Below are positions 23,166 through 32,255 of a DNA stretch of 43,371 nucleotides, piece by piece. The notes under the pieces are model-generated. The model was given only the letters and a program-made list of their open reading frames with translations, was not told the origin of the DNA and did not search any database. The number at the start of each line of letters is the position of its first letter. Positions within the stretch are counted from its first letter, which is position 1. Where the stretch lies: positions 1-43,371 of the forward strand of contig CAZRXW010000007.1 of assembly GCA_964604195.1 (NCBI GenBank), in the 5' to 3' direction. The DNA comes from SSEF01 sp964604195 (lineage in GTDB: Bacteria; Patescibacteriota; Minisyncoccia; Moranbacterales; UBA1568). A program made the position numbers and the translations under genes.

Positions 23166-24347
23166 ATGCCTTCTATTACCGTGAATCGCATCCATTATCC
23201 AATGCTTGTTTCTAATGATGGAACGGCTGATTTATTGTCTCCAGAACAAGATAGTCAAATCTGGAAAAAATTTCGTTTCCTGCCAAAAATAAAGCAAGAT
23301 ATCATTACTGACCCACAGATGTCAATAAAACTTGTTGAATTACAGGATAATTTACAGTTACCAGACGCTATAGTGGGGGTAGTAAGTTTATGTATAAGAG
23401 AGTTATTTTTTCAGGAAATAAATTTTTCTGATGCAGAAAAAAAGATTGGCATGGTCTTGTCTCAGTCAGGGTTCTCGCTAGATATTGCGAAAGGAATTGT
23501 GCAGTTTATTGAACAAGAAATCATGACTATTGCTCCTAAACTTTCCTCGGAAGAGTTTCGAGATTCATCAAACGGGGTGGTGTCAGCCAAAATTGTCCGG
23601 TTATCACTCCTGAAAGCGTTAGCGGAGTATCCAAGACTTAATGAGCAAATGATTACTGGAGAAAAGATTCGGATTAAGGGGCAGTCGGATTTCGTTCGGC
23701 CGACACTTGCTAATTGGATTCGTTATTATCGCGACGAGCTCGGTATTGGGTTTCACGATCAGGTCACGCGAGGGAAATTTCTTTTTCAGTCAGAGAATGG
23801 AAAGAAGCTTTCTGCTGATGAGCGAGAGAGGATTCATTTGGTGCTCAAGTCTTTGGAAGAAGAGTTTCCTTTGGAGATAAACGGAGAGCAAGGGACTATT
23901 GTTTTCCCAGTGAGGACTCAACCGAGTCCAGTTTCGAGTGCCTTTCCAAAGCAGTCTGGACTGAACGCTCCTGCTCGATTGGTGAAGCCATTTACACCAA
24001 ACATTCCCGCTCCAGTCGCACCTTCTCCCCCTGTCTCGACTCCTCGAGCAACTGAGAAAGTAGCTGCTCCTACTGAGAAAACCTCTTTTTTTTCGGGGGC
24101 TTTTGGTGCCGGAAAAAATGTCGCTGATGATACTTTGCATTTCTCGACTGGTCACGTACTGCCGAGCGAGAAACAAACTGTCCAACCAGGGAGCGTTCCA
24201 AAACAAGGAGTATCTCCCGCTTCCTCCTCAACCTTTGGGATGACTGGTATTAGTCAAAACCGTGGAGGGGCTCTTCCGCGCAGCCCCTACTCTATCAGGC
24301 CCCTTCGTATGCGAGAAGATACCAATTATGAGACTGAGGTGAGATAG
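23166..24347 (+). CDS. Cytoplasmic protein of unknown function in the T4SS-like locus
   Basis: 393 residues, no signal or membrane segment. Residues ~30-240 are helical with a repeat-like character (DNLQLPDAIVGVVSLCIREL, IAKGIVQFIEQEIMTIAP, ERERIHLVLKSLEEEFPLEI), then a Pro/Ala/Ser/Thr-rich disordered tail. No family recognised. The first third is AT-rich like the end of the previous gene; from about 23570 the usual composition returns. It lies between the VirB6-like and PrgI genes, so a soluble T4SS accessory or regulator is a fair guess. Start ATG 23166 follows CTTTGT, with no Shine-Dalgarno. Confidence 0.6.
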   Translation: MPSITVNRIHYPMLVSNDGTADLLSPEQDSQIWKKFRFLPKIKQDIITDPQMSIKLVELQDNLQLPDAIVGVVSLCIRELFFQEINFSDAEKKIGMVLSQSGFSLDIAKGIVQFIEQEIMTIAPKLSSEEFRDSSNGVVSAKIVRLSLLKALAEYPRLNEQMITGEKIRIKGQSDFVRPTLANWIRYYRDELGIGFHDQVTRGKFLFQSENGKKLSADERERIHLVLKSLEEEFPLEINGEQGTIVFPVRTQPSPVSSAFPKQSGLNAPARLVKPFTPNIPAPVAPSPPVSTPRATEKVAAPTEKTSFFSGAFGAGKNVADDTLHFSTGHVLPSEKQTVQPGSVPKQGVSPASSSTFGMTGISQNRGGALPRSPYSIRPLRMREDTNYETEVR

Positions 24348-24382
24348 TTTTTTTCGAAAATAGACATTCACAGAAATATATG

Positions 24383-24778
24383 ATGTCCAATGTCCCACAA
24401 TTTATTGATATTGAAGATAAGGTGGCTGGACCACTAACGTGGAGGCAGCTGCTTTGGGTAATTGCTATGGGTATCATCCTCTTGGTGCTCTACAATATGC
24501 TTCCCGGGATAGTTTTTATTGTGGTGGCTATTCCTATCGTCCTATTCTTTTCCGCTCTCGCTTTTTATCGCCCTCAAGGACAGCCACTTATTAGTTTTCT
24601 TGGTCACGGTTTCTTTTTCTTCTTTCGTCCCAAGGTAGCAGTTTGGGAAAGGCCAGTGACTCGTCCTCGAGCAGTATCAACTGCCAAGCCTCAGCACCAG
24701 GTAGAGCCAGATCATACCAAGGGTGTTTCTCGTGAAGAGTTGCGCAACCTTGCCAAGATGTTGGATACTGTTCAATAG
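24383..24778 (+). CDS. PrgI-family (VirB3-like) T4SS protein
   Basis: 131 residues from ATG 24383 (ATG 24380 directly before is equally possible). MSNVPQFIDIEDKVAGPLTW is the PrgI start; then two adjacent transmembrane helices (LLWVIAMGIILLVLYNM and IVFIVVAIPIVLFFSALAF), the RPQGQPL turn and a short basic tail, the usual PrgI/VirB3 arrangement. VirB3-like proteins sit in the inner membrane and contact the VirB4 ATPase, which is encoded two genes further. The C-terminus (DHTKGVSREELRNLAKMLD) is an extra short helix. Confidence 0.85.
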   Translation: MSNVPQFIDIEDKVAGPLTWRQLLWVIAMGIILLVLYNMLPGIVFIVVAIPIVLFFSALAFYRPQGQPLISFLGHGFFFFFRPKVAVWERPVTRPRAVSTAKPQHQVEPDHTKGVSREELRNLAKMLDTVQ

Positions 24779-24796
24779 GTAATAATATTTTCTGTC

Positions 24797-25486
24797 ATGG
24801 AATTTCTCTCAAAAAACCAAGGAAAGCCCAGTGGATCGAGCACTCAGAAATATGTTGATGTGAATGCTATTCGTAATGGGGTAATTATTTTGAAGAATGG
24901 TGGACTGAGAGCTGTAGTCTTGGTTTCATCAATTAATTTTGATTTGAAGTCGAGCGTTGAACAAGAGGCTATTATTGCTCAGTATCAGAACCTCTTAAAT
25001 TCGCTCGATTTTCCCATCCAGATTGTTATTCAGTCACGTCGATTTAATATTGATCCATATATAGAGCGTCTCAAACAAGAGGAGAGCCAGCAGCTCAATG
25101 ATTTGCTTCGGTTGCAGATGACGGAGTACCAGGAATTTATTAAAAATCTTAATGAGGTTTCGAATATTGTTGCCAAGCAGTTTTATATCGTAGTTCCTTT
25201 CTCTACGGTGGAAAGTAATGAGGGTGGGTTTCTCCAGACTTTATCTAATATCTTCAATCAAAAAAAGGCAACTACCTTTCAGGGGGAGATGTTTGAATCA
25301 TTCCGTTCTCAGCTTTTGCAGCGAGTGGAACACGTCATGAATGGACTTTCTCCAATTGGACTTCGTGGAACAGTCTTGGGTACTGAGGAAATCATTGAAC
25401 TTCTTTATAATAGCTACAATCCTTCTCTTTTTACGACGAGTATTATTAAGAATGTGGATGCTCTTGAACTTAATCCGACCAATTGA
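24797..25486 (+). CDS. TraC-like N-terminal domain protein (VirB4 accessory)
   Basis: 229 residues. The pattern VDVNAIRNGVIILKNGGLRAVVLVSSINFDLKS is the TraC-like/VirB4 N-terminal fold (beta strands before the ATPase), followed by QSRRFNIDPYIERLKQEESQQLNDLLRLQM and a strand FYIVVPFS. No Walker motifs, so it has no ATPase of its own. CPR T4SS loci often encode this part as a separate protein ahead of VirB4. 18 bp behind PrgI; the stop TGA lies 11 bp before the VirB4 start. Confidence 0.75.
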   Translation: MEFLSKNQGKPSGSSTQKYVDVNAIRNGVIILKNGGLRAVVLVSSINFDLKSSVEQEAIIAQYQNLLNSLDFPIQIVIQSRRFNIDPYIERLKQEESQQLNDLLRLQMTEYQEFIKNLNEVSNIVAKQFYIVVPFSTVESNEGGFLQTLSNIFNQKKATTFQGEMFESFRSQLLQRVEHVMNGLSPIGLRGTVLGTEEIIELLYNSYNPSLFTTSIIKNVDALELNPTN

Positions 25487-25497
25487 TCTTTCGTATC

Positions 25498-27876
25498 ATG
25501 TCACGAGAACTCATTATTTTTGATCGCCCAACGAAAAAGAAGCCTGCAGCATCGGCTATTGGCACTAGTTCTTCAGGTAGCGAAGAGACAACAAAAAAGA
25601 CACGTGTCGCTATAGCTCCAGCAACTCCTCGAGTGGCTCCGGTGAAAAAAGGGGCAGGGAATACCAAGACGGGGGCGGTAAAAGTTACTTCGGCGGAGCC
25701 TGTATCAAAACCATCAACAAAAGGAACAAAGAAAAAGCTTGAATCAGAAGGAGAACAGGAGTTCGTGAAGCCTAAGCCGAAGATTGCACTTGCCCCCAGT
25801 GTTTTTCAGCGTGAGCTTAGTGGTGAGAGTGAGGGAATGACTGAGTTACCCCAGCCAATAGCTTTACCCGAAAAAGGAGAACAACCGGTAGCGAGACATA
25901 AGGATAGAGTGGCTATTCCCGATCTCTCAAATCCTTTTCCAGATTTAGGCCAAGAAGAAGAGCTCAGAGAGACTCAGGTTGTTCAAAACGAGAAGTCATC
26001 AGCTGGGAAAAAATCAGGATGGCTCCCTTTCCAAAAATCAAAATCTGCCGCTCGCCCAGTTTCTTCTAGTCGAATTGAGGAGGACATGGATGTTCAGGCA
26101 GGGTCTGTAGATGTTGAGGCACTCTATGCTCGAGGGCTTGCTACTATCAAAGATCTGATTGCTCCACCAGCTATTAAGGTCGCAACTAACGTGATGCAGA
26201 TTGGAGACGTTATGTCTCGGACACTGTTTGTCATAGCTTATCCGCGTTTTCTTTCGACTAATTGGTTTAGCCCGATTGTCAATATCGATTTTGCCATGGA
26301 TACGGCGCTGTTTGTCCACCCGATTGATACAGCTGATATTCTCAAAACGTTGCGCAGGCAAGCGACTCAAGTTCAATCTCAGATGAATATTGAGATGGAG
26401 GATGGTAAGATTCGAGACCCAGTTCTTGAGGCGGCTCTTCAAAACATCGAAGAACTCCGTGATCGATTGCAGCAGGGTACGGAAAAGTTTTTTCGCTTCG
26501 GACTCTATATTACTCTTTATGGATCGGACGAAAAGGATCTCAACTCCAAAGCTCAGTCAATTGAGGCGCTGCTCGAAGCGCAGCTTGTTTACACGAAGCC
26601 AGCAGTACTCCGCATGGACAAAGGGTTTGCTACTACGAGGCCATTGGGAAGTGATGTGCTTGATGTAGCCAATAATCTTAATACGGAGCCGCTTTCTACC
26701 ACTTTCCCATTCGTTTCTTCCGACCTCTCTTCTAATGAAGGGATCTTGTATGGTATTAATAGACACAACAACAGCCTGATTCTCTTTGATCGTTTTAAGA
26801 TGGAGAATGCTAACATGGTTGTCTTTGCCAAGTCTGGTGCTGGAAAAAGTTATACGGTAAAACTTGAAGTGCTCAGATCGCTTATGTTTGGTACTGATGT
26901 GATTATCATCGACCCAGAAAATGAATATAAACATCTGTGTGAAATAGTTGGCGGGTCTTTCATCCCGATCTCTTTGAGTTCTAGTATTCATCTCAATCCT
27001 TTTGATTTGCCTAAAACCAAAGAGGGTGACGATCGAAAAGGGGTGTTTCGTAATGCTATCGCCAACCTCGTAGGGTTGCTTCATCTTATGTTGGGAACCC
27101 TTACCCCAGAAGAAGATTCTATTCTTGACCAGGCCATTCGTGAGACGTATGCCATTCGTGATATTCATCCTGGTACGGACTTCTCTCGGCTAACGCCAGC
27201 ATCTTACCCTACTATGTCCGATTTTTATGCGGCTTTGCGAAATATGGAGGGAGCAGAATCTCTTGCCGCTCGATTAGAACGGTATACCGAGGGTATCTTT
27301 TCGGGATTTCTCAATCATCAAACCAATATTGAAACAGAAAACCAGCTAACGGTCTTTAATATTCGTGACTTGGAAGAGGAACTTAGACCCATCGCTATGT
27401 ACATGGTGCTTCAGCATATCTGGAATGAAATTCGATCAACACTGAAAAGACGAATTATCGTGGTCGATGAAGCTTGGCTTATGATGCAAAATGAAGATGC
27501 TGCCGCCTTTTTGTTTGGAATTGCCAAACGTTGCCGTAAGTATTTCACGGGACTCACGACAATTACTCAGGATATTAGTGACTTTATGTCATCTCGTTAT
27601 GGGAAACCGATTGTTACTAACTCATCAATGCAACTTCTTTTGAGGCAATCACCAGCTTCAGTAGACTATGTAGCTGAAACTTTCTATCTCACCGATCATG
27701 AAAAGTTTCTCTTGCTTGAGTCGAATGTTGGTGAGGGAATATTTTTTGCCGGAACCAAGCATGCCGCCATCAAGGTAATTGCCTCTTACAGTGAAGATCA
27801 AATTATCACTTCGGATCCGCGGCAGTTGCTTGAAATTGAAGAGGCAAAAAGAGAATTTGATGCCAATAACCCGTAG
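25498..27876 (+). CDS. virB4: VirB4/TraC-type T4SS ATPase
   Basis: 792 residues from ATG 25498 (TTG 25483 overlaps the previous gene). The first ~190 residues are Lys/Pro/Ala-rich and disordered. A VirB4 N-terminal part follows (VMSRTLFVIAYPRFL, then HPIDTADILKTLRRQ). ATPase: AKSGAGKSY at about 444-452 (Walker A), IIIDPENEY, IIVVDEAWLMM at about 653-663 (Walker B with catalytic Glu), ITQDISDFM and an LLRQSPAS sensor region. VirB4 drives assembly and substrate passage of the T4SS. A long disordered N-terminal extension is unusual for the family. No VirD4 coupling protein, VirB11 or relaxase is found in this window. Confidence 0.9.
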   Translation: MSRELIIFDRPTKKKPAASAIGTSSSGSEETTKKTRVAIAPATPRVAPVKKGAGNTKTGAVKVTSAEPVSKPSTKGTKKKLESEGEQEFVKPKPKIALAPSVFQRELSGESEGMTELPQPIALPEKGEQPVARHKDRVAIPDLSNPFPDLGQEEELRETQVVQNEKSSAGKKSGWLPFQKSKSAARPVSSSRIEEDMDVQAGSVDVEALYARGLATIKDLIAPPAIKVATNVMQIGDVMSRTLFVIAYPRFLSTNWFSPIVNIDFAMDTALFVHPIDTADILKTLRRQATQVQSQMNIEMEDGKIRDPVLEAALQNIEELRDRLQQGTEKFFRFGLYITLYGSDEKDLNSKAQSIEALLEAQLVYTKPAVLRMDKGFATTRPLGSDVLDVANNLNTEPLSTTFPFVSSDLSSNEGILYGINRHNNSLILFDRFKMENANMVVFAKSGAGKSYTVKLEVLRSLMFGTDVIIIDPENEYKHLCEIVGGSFIPISLSSSIHLNPFDLPKTKEGDDRKGVFRNAIANLVGLLHLMLGTLTPEEDSILDQAIRETYAIRDIHPGTDFSRLTPASYPTMSDFYAALRNMEGAESLAARLERYTEGIFSGFLNHQTNIETENQLTVFNIRDLEEELRPIAMYMVLQHIWNEIRSTLKRRIIVVDEAWLMMQNEDAAAFLFGIAKRCRKYFTGLTTITQDISDFMSSRYGKPIVTNSSMQLLLRQSPASVDYVAETFYLTDHEKFLLLESNVGEGIFFAGTKHAAIKVIASYSEDQIITSDPRQLLEIEEAKREFDANNP

Positions 27877-27891
27877 GGATAATAGTATAGT

Positions 27892-28368
27892 ATGGCAGGG
27901 TCGCATAGCGCATATTATAGAGAGAGTCAGGCTGATTTGTTTCGGATGCGGAATAAACTCAGTTTCGCAGGAGAAAAACCGTCATGGTTACTGTACATGA
28001 TAGTAGGGCTGTTTGCCTTACTCAAGGATCTTTTAGATATTGCTTTTGGTTTTATTCCCGGACTGGGTACGGCAATAAGTCTCGTTTTTGGTATCGGATT
28101 TTCAATTATTTTTTTCCTTCTGCTTTCTATTTTTGATCGCTCTGGTGCCGGGAGTCGGAAAAATCGAGCGGCAGCCAATCTTCTCGTACGACGTTTTATT
28201 ATTTTAATTGGTACTCTTTTGGTGGATATTTTGCCCCTCCTCAATTTTCTTCCTGTAACAACGCTCTCCATTGCGTTTCTCTACTGGCTGGCTAAGCGAG
28301 ATTGGAAAAAAAGACAACGTAATGAACAGCCATCCATGCGAGAAACTCAGAATATGTTGTATGCTTAA
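27892..28368 (+). CDS. Small polytopic membrane protein of the T4SS-like locus
   Basis: 158 residues with three or four hydrophobic helices (WLLYMIVGLFALLKDLLDIAF, AISLVFGIGFSIIFFLLLSIF, FIILIGTLLVDILPLLNFL, VTTLSIAFLYWL) and a basic end (KRDWKKRQRNEQPS). Family not recognised. Start ATG 27892 is preceded by a GATAAT/TATAGT box (27878-27890), so a leaderless transcript may begin here. Position suggests an extra membrane subunit. Confidence 0.6.
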   Translation: MAGSHSAYYRESQADLFRMRNKLSFAGEKPSWLLYMIVGLFALLKDLLDIAFGFIPGLGTAISLVFGIGFSIIFFLLLSIFDRSGAGSRKNRAAANLLVRRFIILIGTLLVDILPLLNFLPVTTLSIAFLYWLAKRDWKKRQRNEQPSMRETQNMLYA

Positions 28369-28380
28369 GGAGGAATGTTT

Positions 28381-29055
28381 ATGCGCTCACTTATTTTATT
28401 TATAGTACGGAATAAGGAATTTCTCGTTACTTCATTGGTAGTGATGATTTCTCTTTTATTTCTTGGATACTTTAAAGAAAATAGTCAGATTAGTCCAGCA
28501 CTCCAAGGATTTATCGTGGTAGCAGCAGTCTTTTTGGTGATCCCTGTTCTTTATTGTAGAATAGTATTGGAGCAGCCGCTCTCAAGGCTTGGTTTTCAAC
28601 GAGGGAATCCCTGGGCGGGGATTGGCGGATCTGTTTTAGCGCTTGGACTTGCTCTTGGAGCACTATTTGTTCTTTGGAATTTCACGCCTTTATTTGAGAG
28701 ATATCGCCTCCCGGTTATTGTTGAGGAACAGTTCCTTTTCTTTGTGCTATACGAAATTCTCCTCAATGGCCTCTTCCTGTTCTTTTTCGAAGTGTTTTTT
28801 CGGGGGATGATCCTCCTCTTGTGGTTGAGAGACCTTCGTATTTGGGGAGTGTTCTTTCAGGCGCTAATATTCGCAGGTATTTTGTATTTGAGTGGTGATA
28901 TTGGTAGTAATATTAATCCAGCAGTGCTTCCCGTGTTGCTTTTTGCTCCTTTTGCTGGTCTGATCGCTTATCAATCACGATCAATTTGGTATAGTTTTGG
29001 AGCCTCGTGGTTTTTTGCTCTTCTTGTGGATTCTCTGGTACTTATTTTACGTTAA
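28381..29055 (+). CDS. CPBP-like intramembrane protein
   Basis: 224 residues from ATG 28381; AAGGAGG at 28367-28373 gives 7-nt spacing to it, but only 1-2 to ATG 28375. About seven hydrophobic segments. F-F-E-V-F-F-R-G-M-I-L recalls the EExxxR motif of the CPBP (CAAX protease/bacteriocin-processing, Abi) family, and IFAGILYL plus GLIAYQSRSIWYSFGASWF recall the second and third motifs. The first motif is E-V in place of E-E, and the usual H in the last motif is not clear, so activity is doubtful. CPBP enzymes cut membrane-embedded peptides; here it may process the large surface protein that follows. Call moderately sure. Confidence 0.5.
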   Translation: MRSLILFIVRNKEFLVTSLVVMISLLFLGYFKENSQISPALQGFIVVAAVFLVIPVLYCRIVLEQPLSRLGFQRGNPWAGIGGSVLALGLALGALFVLWNFTPLFERYRLPVIVEEQFLFFVLYEILLNGLFLFFFEVFFRGMILLLWLRDLRIWGVFFQALIFAGILYLSGDIGSNINPAVLPVLLFAPFAGLIAYQSRSIWYSFGASWFFALLVDSLVLILR

Positions 29056-29059
29056 TGAT

Positions 29060-32029
29060 ATGTTGTTGTTTCGTAGAAGGTTGATTCAAAGAATTATTCA
29101 TACCTTTGGTTTATTGGCGATACTTTTCCCGTCCTTTGTTCCGCTTCAGGCTGGGCTACTTAGTCTTCCTAAAGTCCCAATGCCAAATGCTAATGACTTT
29201 GCTTCTGATACAGAAAAGCGTTATCACATTAACACTGAAAGTGTCCAAGATCAGGGAGAAACACTCAATGTGACTGAAAATAAAAAAATTACTCCGCAAG
29301 TATCAATATTTTTCTCTCCAAGTGATCCACAGGAGGGTCAAAAAATTACTGCTAAAGCTTTTCCGATTTATTTTTCAAGTAAATCGAGCGACATGTATTT
29401 CACCTGGTATCTCCAGCGGAAGGAATGTATCAAGAATAATGCTCCATCAGAGGCTCTTCGTAAACTTTGTGACTCTAATGGTGATGGCCGAATAAATGTG
29501 GAAGATTGGAAGATTGAGGCAGCCAGAATTATTACCACGAACGGTTATGACGCGAACTATACCAGCTATGCTACCGATACAGATAATGATGGCTACGAGG
29601 CTAGGTTTGGAGGGGCTAATCGTATAGTGAAGGATGGAGACGGAAACCTTGGTGGAAAGTATGACCATTGTTATTACCATGACAATACCTCTGGTGAAAA
29701 TTATGAATTGGTGCGTGATGCCGGCTCAACAACTTTTGGTTGTGCTGATGGATTGCAGCCAGTATGTATGGAGGCAAATGTGGCATTGGAGCCCGGAGAC
29801 ATTAGTTCGAGTGCTACAGGGGGAACAGGGGGAGGAGGTGGCAGTAGTGGTACTGGTGGTACTGGTGGTACTGGTGGTACTGGTGGTGTAGAGGGCAGCG
29901 TGTTTGATGTGACTGGTGACGGAGATACTGTGACAGGGTTTCCTTATTGTTCTGGAGGTGTTGTAGCTTGTATTACGGGCACGCCGTGTTGTGTGAGTAA
30001 TCCGTCTATAGCCAATGATTGTACGGTAAATATTACAGGCTCAGTTTGCACAGAACAAACGAGTGGTGATAGTGGCCCTGTTTGTAAACATCTTTTTGCT
30101 AAACCAGCTGGCTTTACGAGTGGTGATGGTGACTTCGGTAAGGATGAAGAGCAGTTTTGGCGGACTGATCCAAATGATCCCAATACTTCTGACAATGGCA
30201 ATAAGGATGAGGCTAACATAGTCGGCCTTGGTCAAGACAGCTTTACATGGAACTACGGTAAAGGCGATAAGGTGGGAGTGGCGGTTGAGGGAATTTCAAT
30301 GATTGGTACCAAACATGAGGATTCATCTAATATGATCATTTGGGCTTTTTCTAAAAACAATTGTGATCATCGGAGATATGGAGCTGATATGGGGAGTTAT
30401 CAAAAGACGGTACGAGGATACAGTGTGACTATTCCAACAACAGATATTAATCTTAATGATTGTCTTGATGAAAATCTCGTCGATCCTACGGCTGGCGGAC
30501 AAGGTACTAATCTTGAGGTAGATCTTAATGCGACACCCACTGACCCTATCAATGATAGTACGGGTGGGAATACGGGAGATACCATTACGGTGACTACAAA
30601 TATAAATAATGCTTCGCAAGAGTTACGGAGTACCTTTTTTGACTGGAAGGTATACATATCGAGTGATGGTACGTCAAATCCATCTCCAGCGAGTGGAGGA
30701 TGGGAAAATGTGAATGCCTATCTTATTGATAAGAAAATACTCACTCAAACCAAGGGAAATGGACTTGACTCGCTCTCTTTGGCAATGAATTATCCTGATA
30801 GAGATATAAAGAAGTATCTTGCAAGTGGGGTTGGCTACCTCAAATTTCAGGTAGATGTAGCTGAGAATTTTTCTGCCTCTGGAGTCAATCGTCGGGGGAA
30901 ATCTGATATTATTGTGAAATTTACTTCGACTGCAGAGCGTATTGCAGCTTACCTTGTAAATGTGGATGGTGCTCCAGCCAGACTCTCTCTTAGCGACAAA
31001 GAAATTTGTAGTGGTGTAGTTGACCCGGCTGATATAAACGATGATCCACAAGATAAAGAGAGGGTTATTCTTACCAAGCTTGATGCTAAACTCTGTCGGG
31101 TAATCAAAAATGAAATTATTGGTCTCAAGGTGATCTATCCGGCTGATGACAATGCTTTTACTGATTTCAATTGGACTATCAATGGATTGCCATTGGTATG
31201 CAATACTCATGTATCAGCACATTGCGCAAATGAAGCGCAGGGAGCAATTAATTTCTTTCCTATAATTGGTAGTGTTGGTGACGTTTTTACTATCACGGTT
31301 TCAGCTACGAGATCTCTGTTGGACGGTAGTGGTCAGTATCCAGCCGGTAAAATCGATGGTCAGCGTCGTCCTGCTTTGGGTGAAAAGGCGATTACGCTCA
31401 CTCGATCATTCAAGATTGTAGAACCAGGAGTTTTGATAGCGTCAGCTGATACTGATCAGGCTTGGCCAAAGGTGCTAGGAAAATATGTCAATACCGATGG
31501 AAGGCAGTATACTGACTACAGTAAGACATCCCTTCAGGCTTTTGCTGGATCAGTGGTCAAGCTGAAGGCGGAGTTTACTCCTGACTTTCTTGCTTCCTAT
31601 GCTCCGCCACAAGTAGAAAGGGCCTGGGCTGTGGATGGTGAACCGGTAGGTGATGGTACCAGTAACAAGATAAGTTTTTCTACTTTAAAAAATCCTGGAG
31701 AAACATACAACGTCACCCTTACTTCTGTGTATCGACCGAGTGCTCCCGTGAGAAAAGCCCTGCAGGATATTTGGAAAATATCCGCCCTGGACTCAACGGA
31801 ATTTTATTTCAAGACAGAATCACAGCTAGAACACCCGGAGCAAGTTGATCTTGGAAAGGCCGGACAGAACAAGTATTTGGCACTTCTTTCGAGCTATGTG
31901 CCAGCACCGCTTCTCTTTGCAGTAAGAATATTTCTTTCTGTAGGACTTATTATTTTCGTGACGGGATTTGTTTTTGCCCTTATTCCCAATGCTCCTACAA
32001 GGCCAGCTGTTTTTGTTCGGAGGCGCTAG
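29060..32029 (+). CDS. Very large surface protein at the end of the T4SS-like locus
   Basis: 989 residues from ATG 29060, five bases after the previous stop. Signal peptide (HTFGLLAILFPSFVPLQAG), several domains, a C-terminal transmembrane helix (LFAVRIFLSVGLIIFVTGFVFALI) and a short basic tail. Near residues 155-170, D-S-N-G-D-G-R-I-N-V-E-D-W is a dockerin or EF-hand-type calcium loop, followed by a second Asp-rich loop (DTDNDGYE). A Gly/Thr/Ser linker (residues ~255-285) is encoded by a 9-bp repeat. Cys residues occur in pairs, so disulphides are likely. The later half has beta domains of the Ig/PKD type. No catalytic motif seen. Likely the outside end of the T4SS-like apparatus or an adhesin expressed with it. 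Confidence 0.7.
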   Translation: MLLFRRRLIQRIIHTFGLLAILFPSFVPLQAGLLSLPKVPMPNANDFASDTEKRYHINTESVQDQGETLNVTENKKITPQVSIFFSPSDPQEGQKITAKAFPIYFSSKSSDMYFTWYLQRKECIKNNAPSEALRKLCDSNGDGRINVEDWKIEAARIITTNGYDANYTSYATDTDNDGYEARFGGANRIVKDGDGNLGGKYDHCYYHDNTSGENYELVRDAGSTTFGCADGLQPVCMEANVALEPGDISSSATGGTGGGGGSSGTGGTGGTGGTGGVEGSVFDVTGDGDTVTGFPYCSGGVVACITGTPCCVSNPSIANDCTVNITGSVCTEQTSGDSGPVCKHLFAKPAGFTSGDGDFGKDEEQFWRTDPNDPNTSDNGNKDEANIVGLGQDSFTWNYGKGDKVGVAVEGISMIGTKHEDSSNMIIWAFSKNNCDHRRYGADMGSYQKTVRGYSVTIPTTDINLNDCLDENLVDPTAGGQGTNLEVDLNATPTDPINDSTGGNTGDTITVTTNINNASQELRSTFFDWKVYISSDGTSNPSPASGGWENVNAYLIDKKILTQTKGNGLDSLSLAMNYPDRDIKKYLASGVGYLKFQVDVAENFSASGVNRRGKSDIIVKFTSTAERIAAYLVNVDGAPARLSLSDKEICSGVVDPADINDDPQDKERVILTKLDAKLCRVIKNEIIGLKVIYPADDNAFTDFNWTINGLPLVCNTHVSAHCANEAQGAINFFPIIGSVGDVFTITVSATRSLLDGSGQYPAGKIDGQRRPALGEKAITLTRSFKIVEPGVLIASADTDQAWPKVLGKYVNTDGRQYTDYSKTSLQAFAGSVVKLKAEFTPDFLASYAPPQVERAWAVDGEPVGDGTSNKISFSTLKNPGETYNVTLTSVYRPSAPVRKALQDIWKISALDSTEFYFKTESQLEHPEQVDLGKAGQNKYLALLSSYVPAPLLFAVRIFLSVGLIIFVTGFVFALIPNAPTRPAVFVRRR
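29849..29889 (+). repeat. 9-bp tandem repeat coding a Gly-Thr linker
   Basis: GGTACTGGT units repeated four to five times in frame, giving Gly-Thr-Gly steps. Such a run can change copy number by slippage and alter linker length. Confidence 0.7.
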
Positions 32030-32045
32030 CGATTGGTATATATAG

Positions 32046-32086
32046 TAGCAAAAAATAAGAGCACCAGTAGTATACTGGCGCTTTTT
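32046..32086. terminator. Bidirectional terminator between surface-protein gene and tRNA-Leu
   Basis: AGC-A-CCAGTA, loop GTA, TACTGG-C-GCT, with A-rich DNA to the left and TTTTT to the right. It can stop the plus-strand T4SS operon and the minus-strand tRNA transcript. Confidence 0.75.
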
Positions 32087-32087
32087 G

Positions 32088-32171
32088 TGCTGTGGGAGAG
32101 ACTCGAACTCTCAAGGGATTGCTCCCACTAGCTCCTAAGGCTAGCGCGTATACCAATTCCGCCACCACAGC
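32088..32171 (-). tRNA. tRNA-Leu(TAG)
   Basis: Read on the minus strand: acceptor GCTGTGG with CCACAGC, discriminator A at 32088, D arm with GGCGGAATTGG, anticodon stem CTAGC/GCTAG with loop CTTAGGA (anticodon TAG, codon CUA), long variable arm TGGGAGCAATCCCTT as in Leu tRNAs, T arm GAGAG-TTCGAGT-CTCTC. CCA is not encoded: the next bases are CAAAAA. It therefore depends on the CCA-adding enzyme encoded at 32872-34416. Confidence 0.92.
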
Positions 32172-32255
32172 AAAGTTATGAATTTGTCACCGCTCTTATT
32201 TGAAACTATGCAGTGAGTAATAGGGTGAATCTACCAATTTTACCACTACGGCTTA

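Noticed and set aside
29849..29889. CRISPR-like or regulatory repeat
   Set aside because: The repeat is in frame within a surface protein and codes a simple Gly-Thr linker.
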